Shown here: positions 1 to 10,366 of the stretch, piece after piece
Position numbering within the stretch: position 1 is the stretch's first letter
How the letters are laid out: each line of letters opens with the position of its first letter
Assembly: GCA_002104905.1 (NCBI GenBank)
Contig: MCFE01000128.1
Coordinates: 1-64,000, forward strand
DNA from: Basidiobolus meristosporus CBS 931.73
Taxonomy: Eukaryota; Basidiobolomycota; Basidiobolomycetes; Basidiobolales; Basidiobolaceae
Length of the DNA: 64,000 bases
Direction: 5' to 3'
Notes under the pieces: generated by a model
What the model saw: only the letters and a program-made list of their open reading frames with translations
Told to the model about the DNA's origin: nothing
Database searches by the model: none
Made by a program: the position numbers and the translations under genes

Positions 1-568
1 CAAGTTAACAAGCTATCTAAGGGTTGATATACCAGAACAGAGTGCTCAAATTTGGTGAATTCTCCCACTACCTGGCACAACCCTAAATTTTTTTCACCCC
101 ACGAACTTTGCAAGGTTGAATCCAGTGCTCATTCTTGAATTAAACCTGATTAGTTTAATGTATTTTGTATACTTTCAATGACCACTACTCGCACCACATC
201 TCTTAAGCACGGAATCCCCTCATGTCCTTTTTCGAGTCTTCTTAGTGGTGTGGGCTCAAAAGAGATTCATTATCTAGGAAGCCATTTCGATGTAGTGATA
301 TATTGCCATGCAAAAGCTCTTGTGGCTTTGAGTTAATTCATCTGGTAGCTAGCCTTTTTGTAGAACACCACCTGAAACATCTTACAATAAACTCAACAAC
401 GCACCGAGTACCTTCCGGATAGAGATAAATACTCCATCTATGAAATGGCGCAATCAGCGAATTCCCCTGAAGTTTATCACTGACTCCCACTGTTTCAGGT
501 GAATGACTCCAGTACCCACCACTGTTACTCCCTTGTAAGCGAAATAAATGTAGTGGAATAAAAAGTTG

Positions 569-640
569 TGCCTACTGCCAGGATTGAACTGGCGACCTTC
601 AGTTTACGAGACTGACGCGCTACCACTGCGCTAAGCAGGC
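569..640 (-). tRNA. tRNA-Thr (anticodon CGT)
   Basis: The minus strand folds into a complete cloverleaf without an intron: 7-bp acceptor stem (GCCTGCT with AGTAGGC, one G-U), D stem GCGC/GCGC, 5-bp anticodon stem TCAGT/ACTGA around loop CTCGTAA, and T stem GCCAG/CTGGC around TTCAATC. The anticodon is CGT, reading ACG (Thr). CCA is not encoded; the discriminator base is A. A TTTT run at 561-564 a few bases downstream fits an RNA polymerase III terminator, and A-box and B-box like sequences lie in the D and T arms. The D arm and anticodon stem strongly resemble fungal elongator tRNA-Met, so identity rests on the anticodon alone. Confidence 0.9.
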
Positions 641-2545
641 TAATCTTATCATTGGAACAAAAATTCAACTTATGATCAAAACAAATAGATGATCCGACCA
701 TACCATATATATTTTGATGAGTGGATCTGTTCTTATTCACGTGGTCAGTAAGCTGATTTGTAGAAGAATTCACATTTTACCCTATCGTAACATCCCACAA
801 TACTGACGATAGAGTCGGTGGATTTAATTAAGCTCTGCCTTGCAAGGGAAACACTAATTCTCAGTAGGAAACTTTTACCTGTTATTTTATAAATAACATA
901 TAGTTTTCTTTGTGATGTAAATGGGGATCATTACTCAATCATGATTAGATCGACCCAGGCTCATTCGGATTGCAACCCGGATTGAGTCGACTGCTGATCT
1001 GAGAAATTCACATAATCAATACAAAATTCAAAGATGACATGTCTGGCTTCACCTCAAATTGCCCTGCACCTTCAGTAGAGTAAAATCGGTAATCAGACAT
1101 TTCAAGTCATTGTTCTGACTGTGGCTACTAAATAGAGTGCCATTTCTAGGCTTTTGCTTGATGGCACTTTGAAATAATGTTTCAAAAATGGCAAACCACC
1201 CTTGCTACCTGCATACTTTAATATTGACAGATATCTTGAAATCACAAAAGCTGTCAAGATCTGCACTTGCGCGAAGCGCGAGTGTGCAACGCCCGGGCGA
1301 TGAGCTGTTGAGTGCTCCACTCACTAGTGTATTTATGAATCCTCACTGGCAACTTTGCCGCGACACCTCTTAGATGTAATCCAATGACCATGACCTATTC
1401 AGATTGTTTCGAACCTCGCATGTTTCGCTTGTTGCGTGCATTCTAGTTTTTTTCTTAAATATATTGACCATACCTCATACCATACCTCATACCATACCTC
1501 TTACCATACCTCTTACCATACCTCGGGTACTCTTCATTACTTGACACTACCCTAAATTCGTGAAAACCAGGAACCATGAAAAATCCCGGGTTTTCTTACG
1601 AATGATACTCCTTTGTTGCCTTCCACGATAATAAAGCGCAGTATTCCCAGTTAGGTACTTCATACAGTTTTGCCTATTTTCAATTTCCAAGGCCAATCTA
1701 CATTCAAAAATGAATTTGCGATGTCTTCCCACTTTCACCGAATTGAGTAGTTTGCCATTATAGAATCTCTTGGTCGTTTCCATAAAAGATCTGCATGACG
1801 TTTACAAGTGCCTTCACAGGCCATTTGAAAGAACAATCCTGCATTCAGTTTTCCAAAGCTTAATGGCAAATATTCAGGTGGAAATCATATTTGTAACTGT
1901 CACCAAGCTGATTGCAAGTTCCAATTTTGCTTGCTATACTGGCGTTGTCTAAATTCTATGAAGTTTGTTATGCTACAACTACTTTACAAAGCCGCACATT
2001 TGGGTGTAACATAATTTCGCTAGTCTGTCTGTTTGATGGAAAGGTGCACGTAAACATGAGTTACCCAAGTGCTATGTTGAAATCGAGTGATTACTCAAAG
2101 CATCACTTTCTGATACTGTACGATCATGCAACTAGAAAAATTCATGCTAATTTCAATCCTGATTCTGATGGAAAGTTGCTCATAAGCTTTGTCGCAGGAT
2201 AGTGTATATGGCAGAGGTACTAGGGTCACAAGAGGGTTCAGTGTACATATTAACTATTTTAGTAGCACTTGTCCGCAGAAAGTGATATAAGCTTGGGCAC
2301 GAATGGCAAATTGAATCGGTGTCTGGGTGACAGTTCACGAAATTATCGATACCACCAGATCCATTACCACATTTTCGGTAAAGCCCACATACTGCTGCCT
2401 ACTTCTATTATTACCCCGCCATTATTGTTGGGGTACACAGTCTTATACATCAGCAGAAAAATACCCTTTAGAACTGCTACACACTGGGCATTAAGTAGTA
2501 ACGAGTAGGCTGGTGTTCGTGAGAAATGAACCTTCAGCTTATTTA
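641..2545. other. intergenic, no supported gene
   Basis: AT-rich sequence with only short open frames that show no family resemblance. It contains a 12-bp minisatellite near 1467-1524, listed separately. I see no further tRNA, no conserved protein and no transposon signature here. Confidence 0.6.
1467..1524. repeat. 12-bp minisatellite, about five units
   Basis: Five head-to-tail copies of ACCATACCTCAT or ACCATACCTCTT are readable directly, the last truncated to ACCATACCTC. The first two units end in CAT and the next two in CTT, so the array has two unit variants in blocks. Confidence 0.9.
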
Positions 2546-3178
2546 TTAGAGGATATACACAACGTTTATATAATGCTTTGAGATGCTTTGGGCTATTAAT
2601 AACCCCAAGGAAGCTACGGACTCCACCAACCAAAGCACTGTTGTGGTGAAATCGGGGAAGGGTGCTGGTTGAGCATGCAGCCCAAACGAGGCTGGTACAT
2701 CTGAGCCATCCTTAGTGTAATATTTGTCAAAGAAGTCATTTTAAAGCCAAAGAACCTTGTTGAAGGCCAGAATCACTTGTAGCTCGTGCTCCCGCTCAAG
2801 ATGAAGTGAGCCAACCCGTGATATCAGAGTGTTCTCGATGAAGCCCATGAGCGCAGAGATATGGATGTACTTCACATTGATCTTGGACTTCTTTCCCGGG
2901 ATGTCGGTATGAATCTTGGCCACCCAGTCAAGGTGCATGATCATCCTTTCGTCGCAGGGATTGGACAGGAGACAGTTGATGTAGCGGGTCAGTGTATCTT
3001 TCCTGTACTTGATCGGGGAACTGTTGACTTTGAGGTCTTGCACATTCTTAACCACCTCACCAGCGTACCCCTCGTGGCATTTGGCCATGTCATCATCTAC
3101 CACGATACTAGAAAGATTCAATCCCGCATGGACAATCCCTGCCTTCAGGGACTTCTTTAGCTTTAGTGGTGTGGTCAT
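2546..3178 (-). pseudogene. protoglobin-domain protein, interrupted by in-frame stop
   Basis: The minus-strand frame from 3178 to 2741 encodes 145 residues resembling fungal protoglobin (globin-sensor) proteins: a conserved EGYAGEV region, KYRKDTLTRYINCLL, an IHTD segment that carries the likely proximal heme histidine, VKYIHISALMGFIEN, and the C-terminal AFNKVLW. Immediately after AFNKVLWL the frame hits TAA at 2741-2743, then continues open for 64 codons starting NDFFDKYY, which matches the usual continuation of the family (typically a Gln codon sits where TAA is). In-frame TAA codons also lie just upstream of the ATG, so the family N-terminus is missing or in an unseen exon. Likely function of the ancestral gene is heme-based gas sensing. 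Pseudogenisation is my inference; a sequencing error is possible. Confidence 0.65.
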
Positions 3179-4013
3179 TAATTATTAGAGACACTTTGAT
3201 ATACTCCATTACTTTTAAAATTCTAAACATTCGCTTGATTCATATTGAGCACGCTTATTATCAATATCTGGAAGAGCAATGGCCTAGTGCTATCAGCTAT
3301 AGAAAATTGAATTTGTGGTAAATGTGGTAAATGTGCATCAATAATTGTTCAATTATAAATATAACCCTATATTGGGGGAGCAAGTAAAAAGTTCACCAGA
3401 TGTCAGGGTAAAAATAAGGGTAGTGTATTTGCTGCACCTTCCTACAAACCTCACAAATGATCATAGATACGCTTAAAAATAGACAACTTGCCTGCAATCA
3501 AAGATCACACAATACTTCTGAACGCCATAGGAATATTTATATAATGTAAGTATCAATTACAAGATCCACAGCAAGCAATAAGAGGTTCTTGCAGCATTCA
3601 CTATCTCCTGACTATTATTCGATTTATCTGGCAGAATCACTGGGAGCAGGCGTCCCAGAAGCCAATAAGGCTTCAAGGGAAATAATTTTATTAGCTGTGT
3701 GGCGCTGTCATCGATTACGCAATTAAATCATGGCAAGCTAAGTTAAGATTGATGTATATTCGAATGCGGTAAAACACATGGTTAGAAACAACGATGATAC
3801 CTTTGGGTGAAACATCTTAAACTGCCAATGATATATATATGCGTAGATTAAGGTAACTTTCAATAGTTCATTTGACATCTCGATTGTGCCAAGATTCCAA
3901 GTTACCAAACATGGCTAGATTAATGATATTATTATGCCACATAAAATGGTGTAGCAACTTTGGTATTAGAGCAGTAATCAGTATATATAGGAGCGTCCTG
4001 CTTGATCAACCGT
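3179..4013. other. intergenic, promoter side of 4014 gene
   Basis: AT-rich, no supported gene. A TATA-like TATATATAGG lies at about 3982-3991, close to the ATG at 4014. Confidence 0.5.
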
Positions 4014-5297
4014 ATGGCTCAATCAAATTATGAAAACAAAGCAACCCTAGACTCAATCTACTTCGATTGGAAGAAGATCCCAATTACCATCAGACCTGGT
4101 GAATCCTCTTTTCAACAGCTTCTTGATGATCTCCTCAACGAAAATCGAATCATTGAGGGATCGAAACCGACTGGCCAGCTCGAAGCACAGACCTTGGCTA
4201 GGTCTTCACCACCAGGAATTGACAAGCTTGCTGACAGAAGCGCCAATATGGCGTTTCAAAACGCTATCACCCGACTGATGTTAGTTGGGTTGGATCCTGT
4301 TCAAGACTTCAAGGAGTTCGGCCTAAACGTAGACTCGGCCTACAATGCCACCTTTCTAGCAGCAAATCTTTTCTGCGTCTTACCACTTATGGCCGATTGT
4401 TTGCACTTAACCTTTGCTACCACCGAGCAGTTTCCTGAGTACGGCTATGAGGTCTTATGTGTTGAACAGCATTTGAACGTCGCCCTGGGGATAAAAGATA
4501 CGATCGATGATTTGGCATCCCTAGTGCATGCCATTTTGAAAAGTTTGCCCCCAGGCTCAGCTAGCACCAATGAACTAATTGAGCCACTGAAATATCTCAA
4601 GTCGATAGCCGCCAAAAACACCTTCATTCGCTACCTGTGTAAGGTCACTATAAAGCGGTTGAAGAAGAAACCGCTACTGCTGAGCGAAAAGGCGATGATA
4701 GGATTGAAGAGCTCGATTACCTATGCCGTTGAGAACCTTTTCAGAGAGAAATGGCTGTTGGTTCCCTACCCAAGAAATAGAACTTTGGATCTGCTTCATT
4801 GCCGAAAGACTCTAAAGAACAACGTCATTGTTCGGCCGCCCGTTCTTACTGTCGACAAAGCTTTGATCGATCCTTCAGAATTAAATAAGGCTATCCTCTC
4901 TAAAAAACTAAAACTATATACTAAGGGTCACCTACTATTTAAAGAGGATACAGGGGAGTATGGTATGCGGCTACCTTCCTTGGTCGATGTAAAGAAAGCG
5001 ATTTTTAGAGAAAGATTGGGCACTCTTCACTCATATGATCTTCTAGTGCTTCGAGTAGCCACTATTGAGTTCCACAACAGAGAGGTCAACAAGGCTCCCT
5101 TCTCTAACATCCCTTACGAATATCTAGCCATTTGTCGAAAAATATACGACGATTCTTGGATTGACTCACTAATTGCTCTGAAGCTCAAGCGACTGCTGTC
5201 AGGACAATATAGCATGATGGGTGAGCTGGATATGAAGCTAGCCCATAAGCCTATATGTTTCCATGGCCCGCACCACTGGTATCTCAAAACTAAATGA
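4014..5297 (+). CDS. hypothetical protein, 427 aa, no family recognised
   Basis: A single uninterrupted frame of 427 codons starting MAQSNYENK at the first in-frame ATG. I do not recognise a domain. Visible features: a basic, Leu/Lys-rich character, a hydrophobic stretch around AANLFCVLPLMADCLHL (about residues 114-130), a basic patch KVTIKRLKKKPLLL near the middle, and a C-terminus with His-rich FHGPHHWYL. No signal peptide. It stands alone in a gene-poor area, more than 2.5 kb from the next gene. Codon use appears ordinary and there are no internal stops, which argues for a real gene. It could be lineage-specific or a captured element gene; no evidence decides. Confidence 0.7.
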   Translation: MAQSNYENKATLDSIYFDWKKIPITIRPGESSFQQLLDDLLNENRIIEGSKPTGQLEAQTLARSSPPGIDKLADRSANMAFQNAITRLMLVGLDPVQDFKEFGLNVDSAYNATFLAANLFCVLPLMADCLHLTFATTEQFPEYGYEVLCVEQHLNVALGIKDTIDDLASLVHAILKSLPPGSASTNELIEPLKYLKSIAAKNTFIRYLCKVTIKRLKKKPLLLSEKAMIGLKSSITYAVENLFREKWLLVPYPRNRTLDLLHCRKTLKNNVIVRPPVLTVDKALIDPSELNKAILSKKLKLYTKGHLLFKEDTGEYGMRLPSLVDVKKAIFRERLGTLHSYDLLVLRVATIEFHNREVNKAPFSNIPYEYLAICRKIYDDSWIDSLIALKLKRLLSGQYSMMGELDMKLAHKPICFHGPHHWYLKTK

Positions 5298-7860
5298 TCG
5301 ATTTTACCCAGGATTCGATAATTATTTAACTGCTTTTGCTAAAAAAAACTATGTAGTACTATAAATACCCATAATCATTTACCTAATAAAGGACAGCAAG
5401 TAACATGTTAAAGTAAATATGACCACTGACTACGTAGTAGAGACAGGTTGATTAGCTATGGTCTTTACGATGGTTGGCTGGTAATAGCCTCTTTAGAGCG
5501 GCGGGGCCTTCTTTCAAAATTTTGGAGGTCGCTTCCAGGGCTTGGCTGAGAGCCGTCAACTGAATTGCCAAGGTAGCGGTTTGACTCTTAATTTGAGGCA
5601 TTGATCGTAGCACCGAGATCAGGAAACTGGGGGCAAATAGTACAAATGCCTTTCATAACTCAAGTGTTTGATTCCATGGAAATGTCTTCCATAGCTTAAT
5701 GAATCAGTTTAGCAGGTGGCACGGGGCTTTTATGACCTGAACAATGGCAAAGTTGCAATAGCGCAACCTCCTATTGGGTAACATATTGATGCTCTGGTTG
5801 GAGCAAGTGACCAAGATCCGATATGTGCTTCGTTAGACGTTCTCGGTGTATAAAAAGTAATCTGCATTAAAGTATCCAAGTTTGAGATGTTACCATCGGG
5901 TATGGCCAAGTGTAAGCCATAGGATTGTTTTCAGCATCCGCCATATAACAATCTGAATGGCTTGTGTCGTTGGTTCACTGTTCCGAATCGAATTTAGAAT
6001 AGCAGGTGGGAATGTAAACAATGGTATTATACCATGAAGTAGGTCTGCCAATATACGATTGATGATGGAGCTAACAACATTCCGCCCGCCCTAAGCTTCC
6101 CGAGACCCTTTTCCATTATTGTTAGATATTCATTGGATCCTTTTTTAATCATGCATTGATTTTATATTGAGTGCTGATGTTGGGAAAGATACTGGTTAGC
6201 TTTTCACCGATGAATGAGCACGTAAAAGAAGCTTCTGTGACGTAGGACCAGTATATTATTTTCACAATAGACATGGAAGTAGATAGAAGCTGAGGTAAGT
6301 GAAAATGACTGGTGCTTTTATAGAATTTGCACCACAAATCTGTCTCGGCGAATGACGTCTGTCACCAACACTTCTGGTAGAGCTTTGAGAAGCTAAATAA
6401 AGAATGGGCTATGGAATGACATGGAGATAAGTGGGATATATGTGTCAAATTTCTAATATTTAATAACTAGGATGACTTATCACAACTCTTTAAAGAGTTG
6501 ATGGCTAACATGCTACTTGTGAAACCAAAATATGAGTAGGGGTCATATGTAAGTGCAAATACGAGAAGGTTCTTGCACCCATTTGACTATTGTACATCAG
6601 TTTTTTTGCTACTTTCCGATATCATTATGGTGCCCTTTCAAGGCGGTTACCAACCCCATCTTGATACCATGATTTCCTATAACACAGTATCTGTAAAATA
6701 TTACCATCCAGAATTCTATTTGGCTATGTACTAGCTGACCTATCCATTTGGCCAATACATATCAGCACTTTATTGCTATTACTTGTGACTTTGGTACGCA
6801 CAAATTAATTGCTTAGGTTGTATGAATTTCAAGTCAATATAATATTCATCAAATGTTGGTACATTCTATATGTCCAAAAATGTAAGTTGAGTTCGCCTTA
6901 ACAGGAGTGTAGTTAACCACTGAACGGCTGCCACTTGGTAGCATCCTCAGTCCCGCACCATGTGGTGTCTCCCTATCTTAGTAAGACGATATTTTCAACT
7001 ATTCCTTGGTCAGCATTGAAAAGTGGCAATGATCTGCTGTATTGTTGGGAAAGCTCACTCAACTCTCTGAGCAATCTGAGACATAGCAATGTAGATTTGC
7101 ATCGAAATGATTCACAGATGCATCTTATCTGGGATCTAAATGAATCAGATCATAGATCATTGCCTTGCAATTGATCGATAATTTTTTCGGATATATAGTG
7201 TACCGAGTCATCAATGGCAACAATTAGTCACACTAGTCCATTCTATCATGTATATAAAACTAGGATGGCATAGTTGATCTAACCAATGTTGAAAATAGCT
7301 ATGGTTGACCACACCACAGGTAACACACCATGAGCCAGAAACTACTCTACACAGGTGGAAAGTCCCATTTTAAGCTATGTAACTGCTGTATTCATTAATA
7401 TGCATTAGAAAACACCATTTTCAATTTAGATGGGGAATCACTTGTGCGAAGTAGATTTTTGCTATTCAGGGAAATATTCAATCATCAGAATTTTCAAAAG
7501 GCTTCGATCCACCAGTGTACAGAGATGCCAGTCCCGTCAAACACTCAGAACGTGCTCCCAGGCTGAATGTACCTCATCCGCAAGTTTGGTTTTCCGGGGT
7601 CCATGGCAATCAGATCATGATCAGAGCACGAAAGGGTGAAGGTTAAAAAAGGTTTAAGCTCTGAAGAGATGATGTCATGACTGAGCCAAAAATGGCAACT
7701 ATTTTCATATTTTCAGACCCTTAGTGTGCCTTTCTACTCTTGGCCATTGGATTAGTATTATAGGTACGATAGTGATCTCTTCCAGGGGCTAAGTTTTGTG
7801 AACACTGGATTTATTGTATTCATATAGAGCAGATTGCATTCTTATAATTATTGATATTTA
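5298..7860. other. 2.5-kb intergenic, nothing recognised
   Basis: I find only short open frames without domain resemblance, no tRNA and no clear repeat family. The 3' end of the orphan gene and of the MFS gene converge on this interval. Confidence 0.5.
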
Positions 7861-9504
7861 CTATGGCCTCCCTTGAATCTTGGAATTCTCTCTTCCTTTG
7901 ATGAGAAATAAGGAGCGAATGTGTAAACTGATCCAGATCGCCGCAATACCAAGGACAAGTCCCATCTCGTACGGTAATAGGGTCTCAAATCCGTAGTTTC
8001 CTATGAGATATCCGGCCAACCATGAGAATAATCCATTACCACAGCATGCAAATGCGGTAATGAAGCCAATTGCGGTGGCTACAGAAGAGCAATGGCAATC
8101 ATATCAGTAAAAAGATCTCAAAACAGCTGCATTGAGCGAAGTTTCGATGTACCTTGTAATCGTTTGGAGTACAACAGATCGTTGATTACAGCGATCGATG
8201 TTGGGTAGATGGGGCCACTGTATAGAAAAATATTAACAACAAAGCTAAACAGCCATGGTCTAAGATGCGGGATGATACTTACAGCCCATATCCTATTAAG
8301 AAGATGCCAATTCCACAAGCAGCAGGTGAGCGCAGTAGCCATACTAGCAGTAGACCAACAAGAGTGAAGGCAAGGCAAGCATAGATCACAAAGAACTGTC
8401 TTTTGCGAGTTCGAGCCATGAGCCCAAGTGTTACACGGCCAAGGAACATGCCCAGCCAATAAATACTGACGAATAGGCTTGAGAGTGATGATGAGAATCC
8501 GCGACTTTCCTCGAATAGCTTAAAGGTCCAACTTCCAATACTGACACCTATGTATCAGGGAATCGAAGTAATTAGATTAAATGAAGAATTTCAAGCCTCC
8601 TCAGCTTTTGGTCTGCCATAGTCCTGTAAAGAAGCATTACTAACCAGCTCCCATGTATACAAACGCCATCAATCCACCTAACCAAACAACACTTTTACGC
8701 AGAGTGGCCACCGTAAGGCTACCTTGGATGTCCTCTTCGCTGTCGATACTAGAGTTATCTGAATTCTTCTCTTCGCTCATGTTATTCTCATCCGACTTGA
8801 TTAGAGGTAGGGATTTGCGAAACATTGCCAAGAAACATAGAAGTACAAAAAGGCAAGAACCGCCCCAAATATAGTACAGGTAATGCCACCGCAGCCGGTG
8901 TTCTTTTTCTCCCATTACTGCATTAGCAATAATAGGGCCAACCCAAGCACCAACGCCGTAGGAAGCATGTAGATAGTTCAGTAGAGCTCCATTATTTGGA
9001 AGGGCTACAAAATAGGCATTGAAGCCAGCATCGACAGCTGCTACCTTTAAGTTGATTAGCAGAGTAGCTGGAATACATATACGCCACTGATGGGCATCTT
9101 ACCGACACGCCAAGGAGCACCAACAGAGCTAGGTATGCCGCAAACGGAGGGGCAATGCCACAAAGCACAGTGGAGATGATAAAGAGAGTGCCAGCACAAG
9201 CAAGGTATACACGGATAGTGAGTCGCTCAATGAGCCAGCCACATACCAGTGAGGAGATCAGGTAGCCAATGAGAGTGAAGAGAAAAACAACAGCAACCAT
9301 TTGATCGCTGACTTGATATTGAACCGAGATACCAGAGAGAAGTACGCCGAAACTACCATCATTGAACCCAATTACTACGAAGGCCAAGTAACTGAGGGCA
9401 ATAGAAGCATAAAACCATCGCCGTGATACTTCATTGGCGGGCGGATTGCCTGGTGCCAATTCTAGCGAGTGTTTTGCTTCATGGTGTGGATTTGAGGTGG
9501 ACAT
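7861..9504 (-). CDS. MFS transporter (12-TM type), 5 exons
   Basis: Spliced CDS complement(7861..8078, 8153..8217, 8283..8547, 8645..9044, 9103..9504), 449 aa; all phases close. The start MSTSNPHHEAKHS is followed by a cytosolic N-tail and TM1 at FYASIALSYLAFVVIGFNDG. The GF-DGS motif, the AVDAGFNAYF segment in the fourth/fifth helix region, LPNNGALLNYLHASYGVGA and the second-half GYGLGPIYPTSIAV are typical of fungal major facilitator superfamily proteins of the FucP/Bsc6-like group. A cytosolic acidic loop rich in Ser/Asp/Glu (about residues 235-260) separates the two six-helix halves. Substrate is unknown. It is divergently transcribed from the neighbouring oxidoreductase gene, which suggests, but does not prove, uptake of a sugar-like substrate. 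Confidence 0.85.
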
Positions 9505-10366
9505 TACTTCAAACTCAATGCCGGTAAATTAATCTGTCGAATATGATTCGACCCATCAATTTATATACCAGCCAAATTGAAACATGGGCTACCATATAGA
9601 AACCCCGGTTGAAAAACCAGAGTCGATATGTGAACATACTCCGCGCAGAACCCAGAGGGGCAAACATCCCCTCTTTGATATAACTTGATTTCTGGTTTTG
9701 ATAAGCACCAATAATTAGTTGTGCATGTGCACTTGCAAACTTATCTGGTGATTTGTATCTCCCGGTGCAACTTAGTTATTAACAATGTATCTTACGTGAT
9801 TGTGTGGTTTGGGGATGTGCGTGTGTACTTAGTAGCCCTCATACAATTATAGGCCTGTGTTCTCTTCCACTGATCTACAACATAATTTACTAAATTATTA
9901 ACCTGCATGTGCCGGTGTACATGTGACTTCGAGCGATGACATCATTGATGATCCATACCAAGAATACAATCCCTGTACTCAGCACCTTACTCTGGAGGAT
10001 CCGGTTATAACCGGGGAGGGCGTTAGCGCTGTACTGGTGTCGACCTCCATTCCAAACAACCCCAATGCCTTCAACGCACGGTTGCACTTGTATCCGGGGC
10101 AGAGAACGACCTCCTTCATAGTCCAATAACAAGCTTCGCCTTCATGGATGTCTTCAAGCATGCTTCCTGTTTGATAAAATATTGAGAGATTTGTATTCAG
10201 ATAACAAAAATCCCAGCATACATCACGTACTACTCACAGCAACCGTACGCTCCTTTGCCTTGCGCCAGAGATATAAAAGCAGCATACAGGTTCCCATTTT
10301 CTTTACAAGCCTTCCATAGTACAGCTCACCAAACCATAACGCGCTAGCAACTCCTTAGCATCAAAC
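9505..10366. promoter_or_regulatory. divergent intergenic region of MFS and oxidoreductase genes
   Basis: 862 bp between two divergent starts. A TATA-like TATAAAA lies at about 10271-10277, some 95 bp upstream of the oxidoreductase ATG. Overlapping open frames on both strands around 9890-10160 show no family resemblance and I do not call them genes. Confidence 0.5.

Noticed and set aside
9890-10161. Overlapping open frames on both strands upstream of the oxidoreductase
   Set aside because: No family resemblance, no start context or splice structure that makes a longer protein, and both strands are open by chance over the same stretch.
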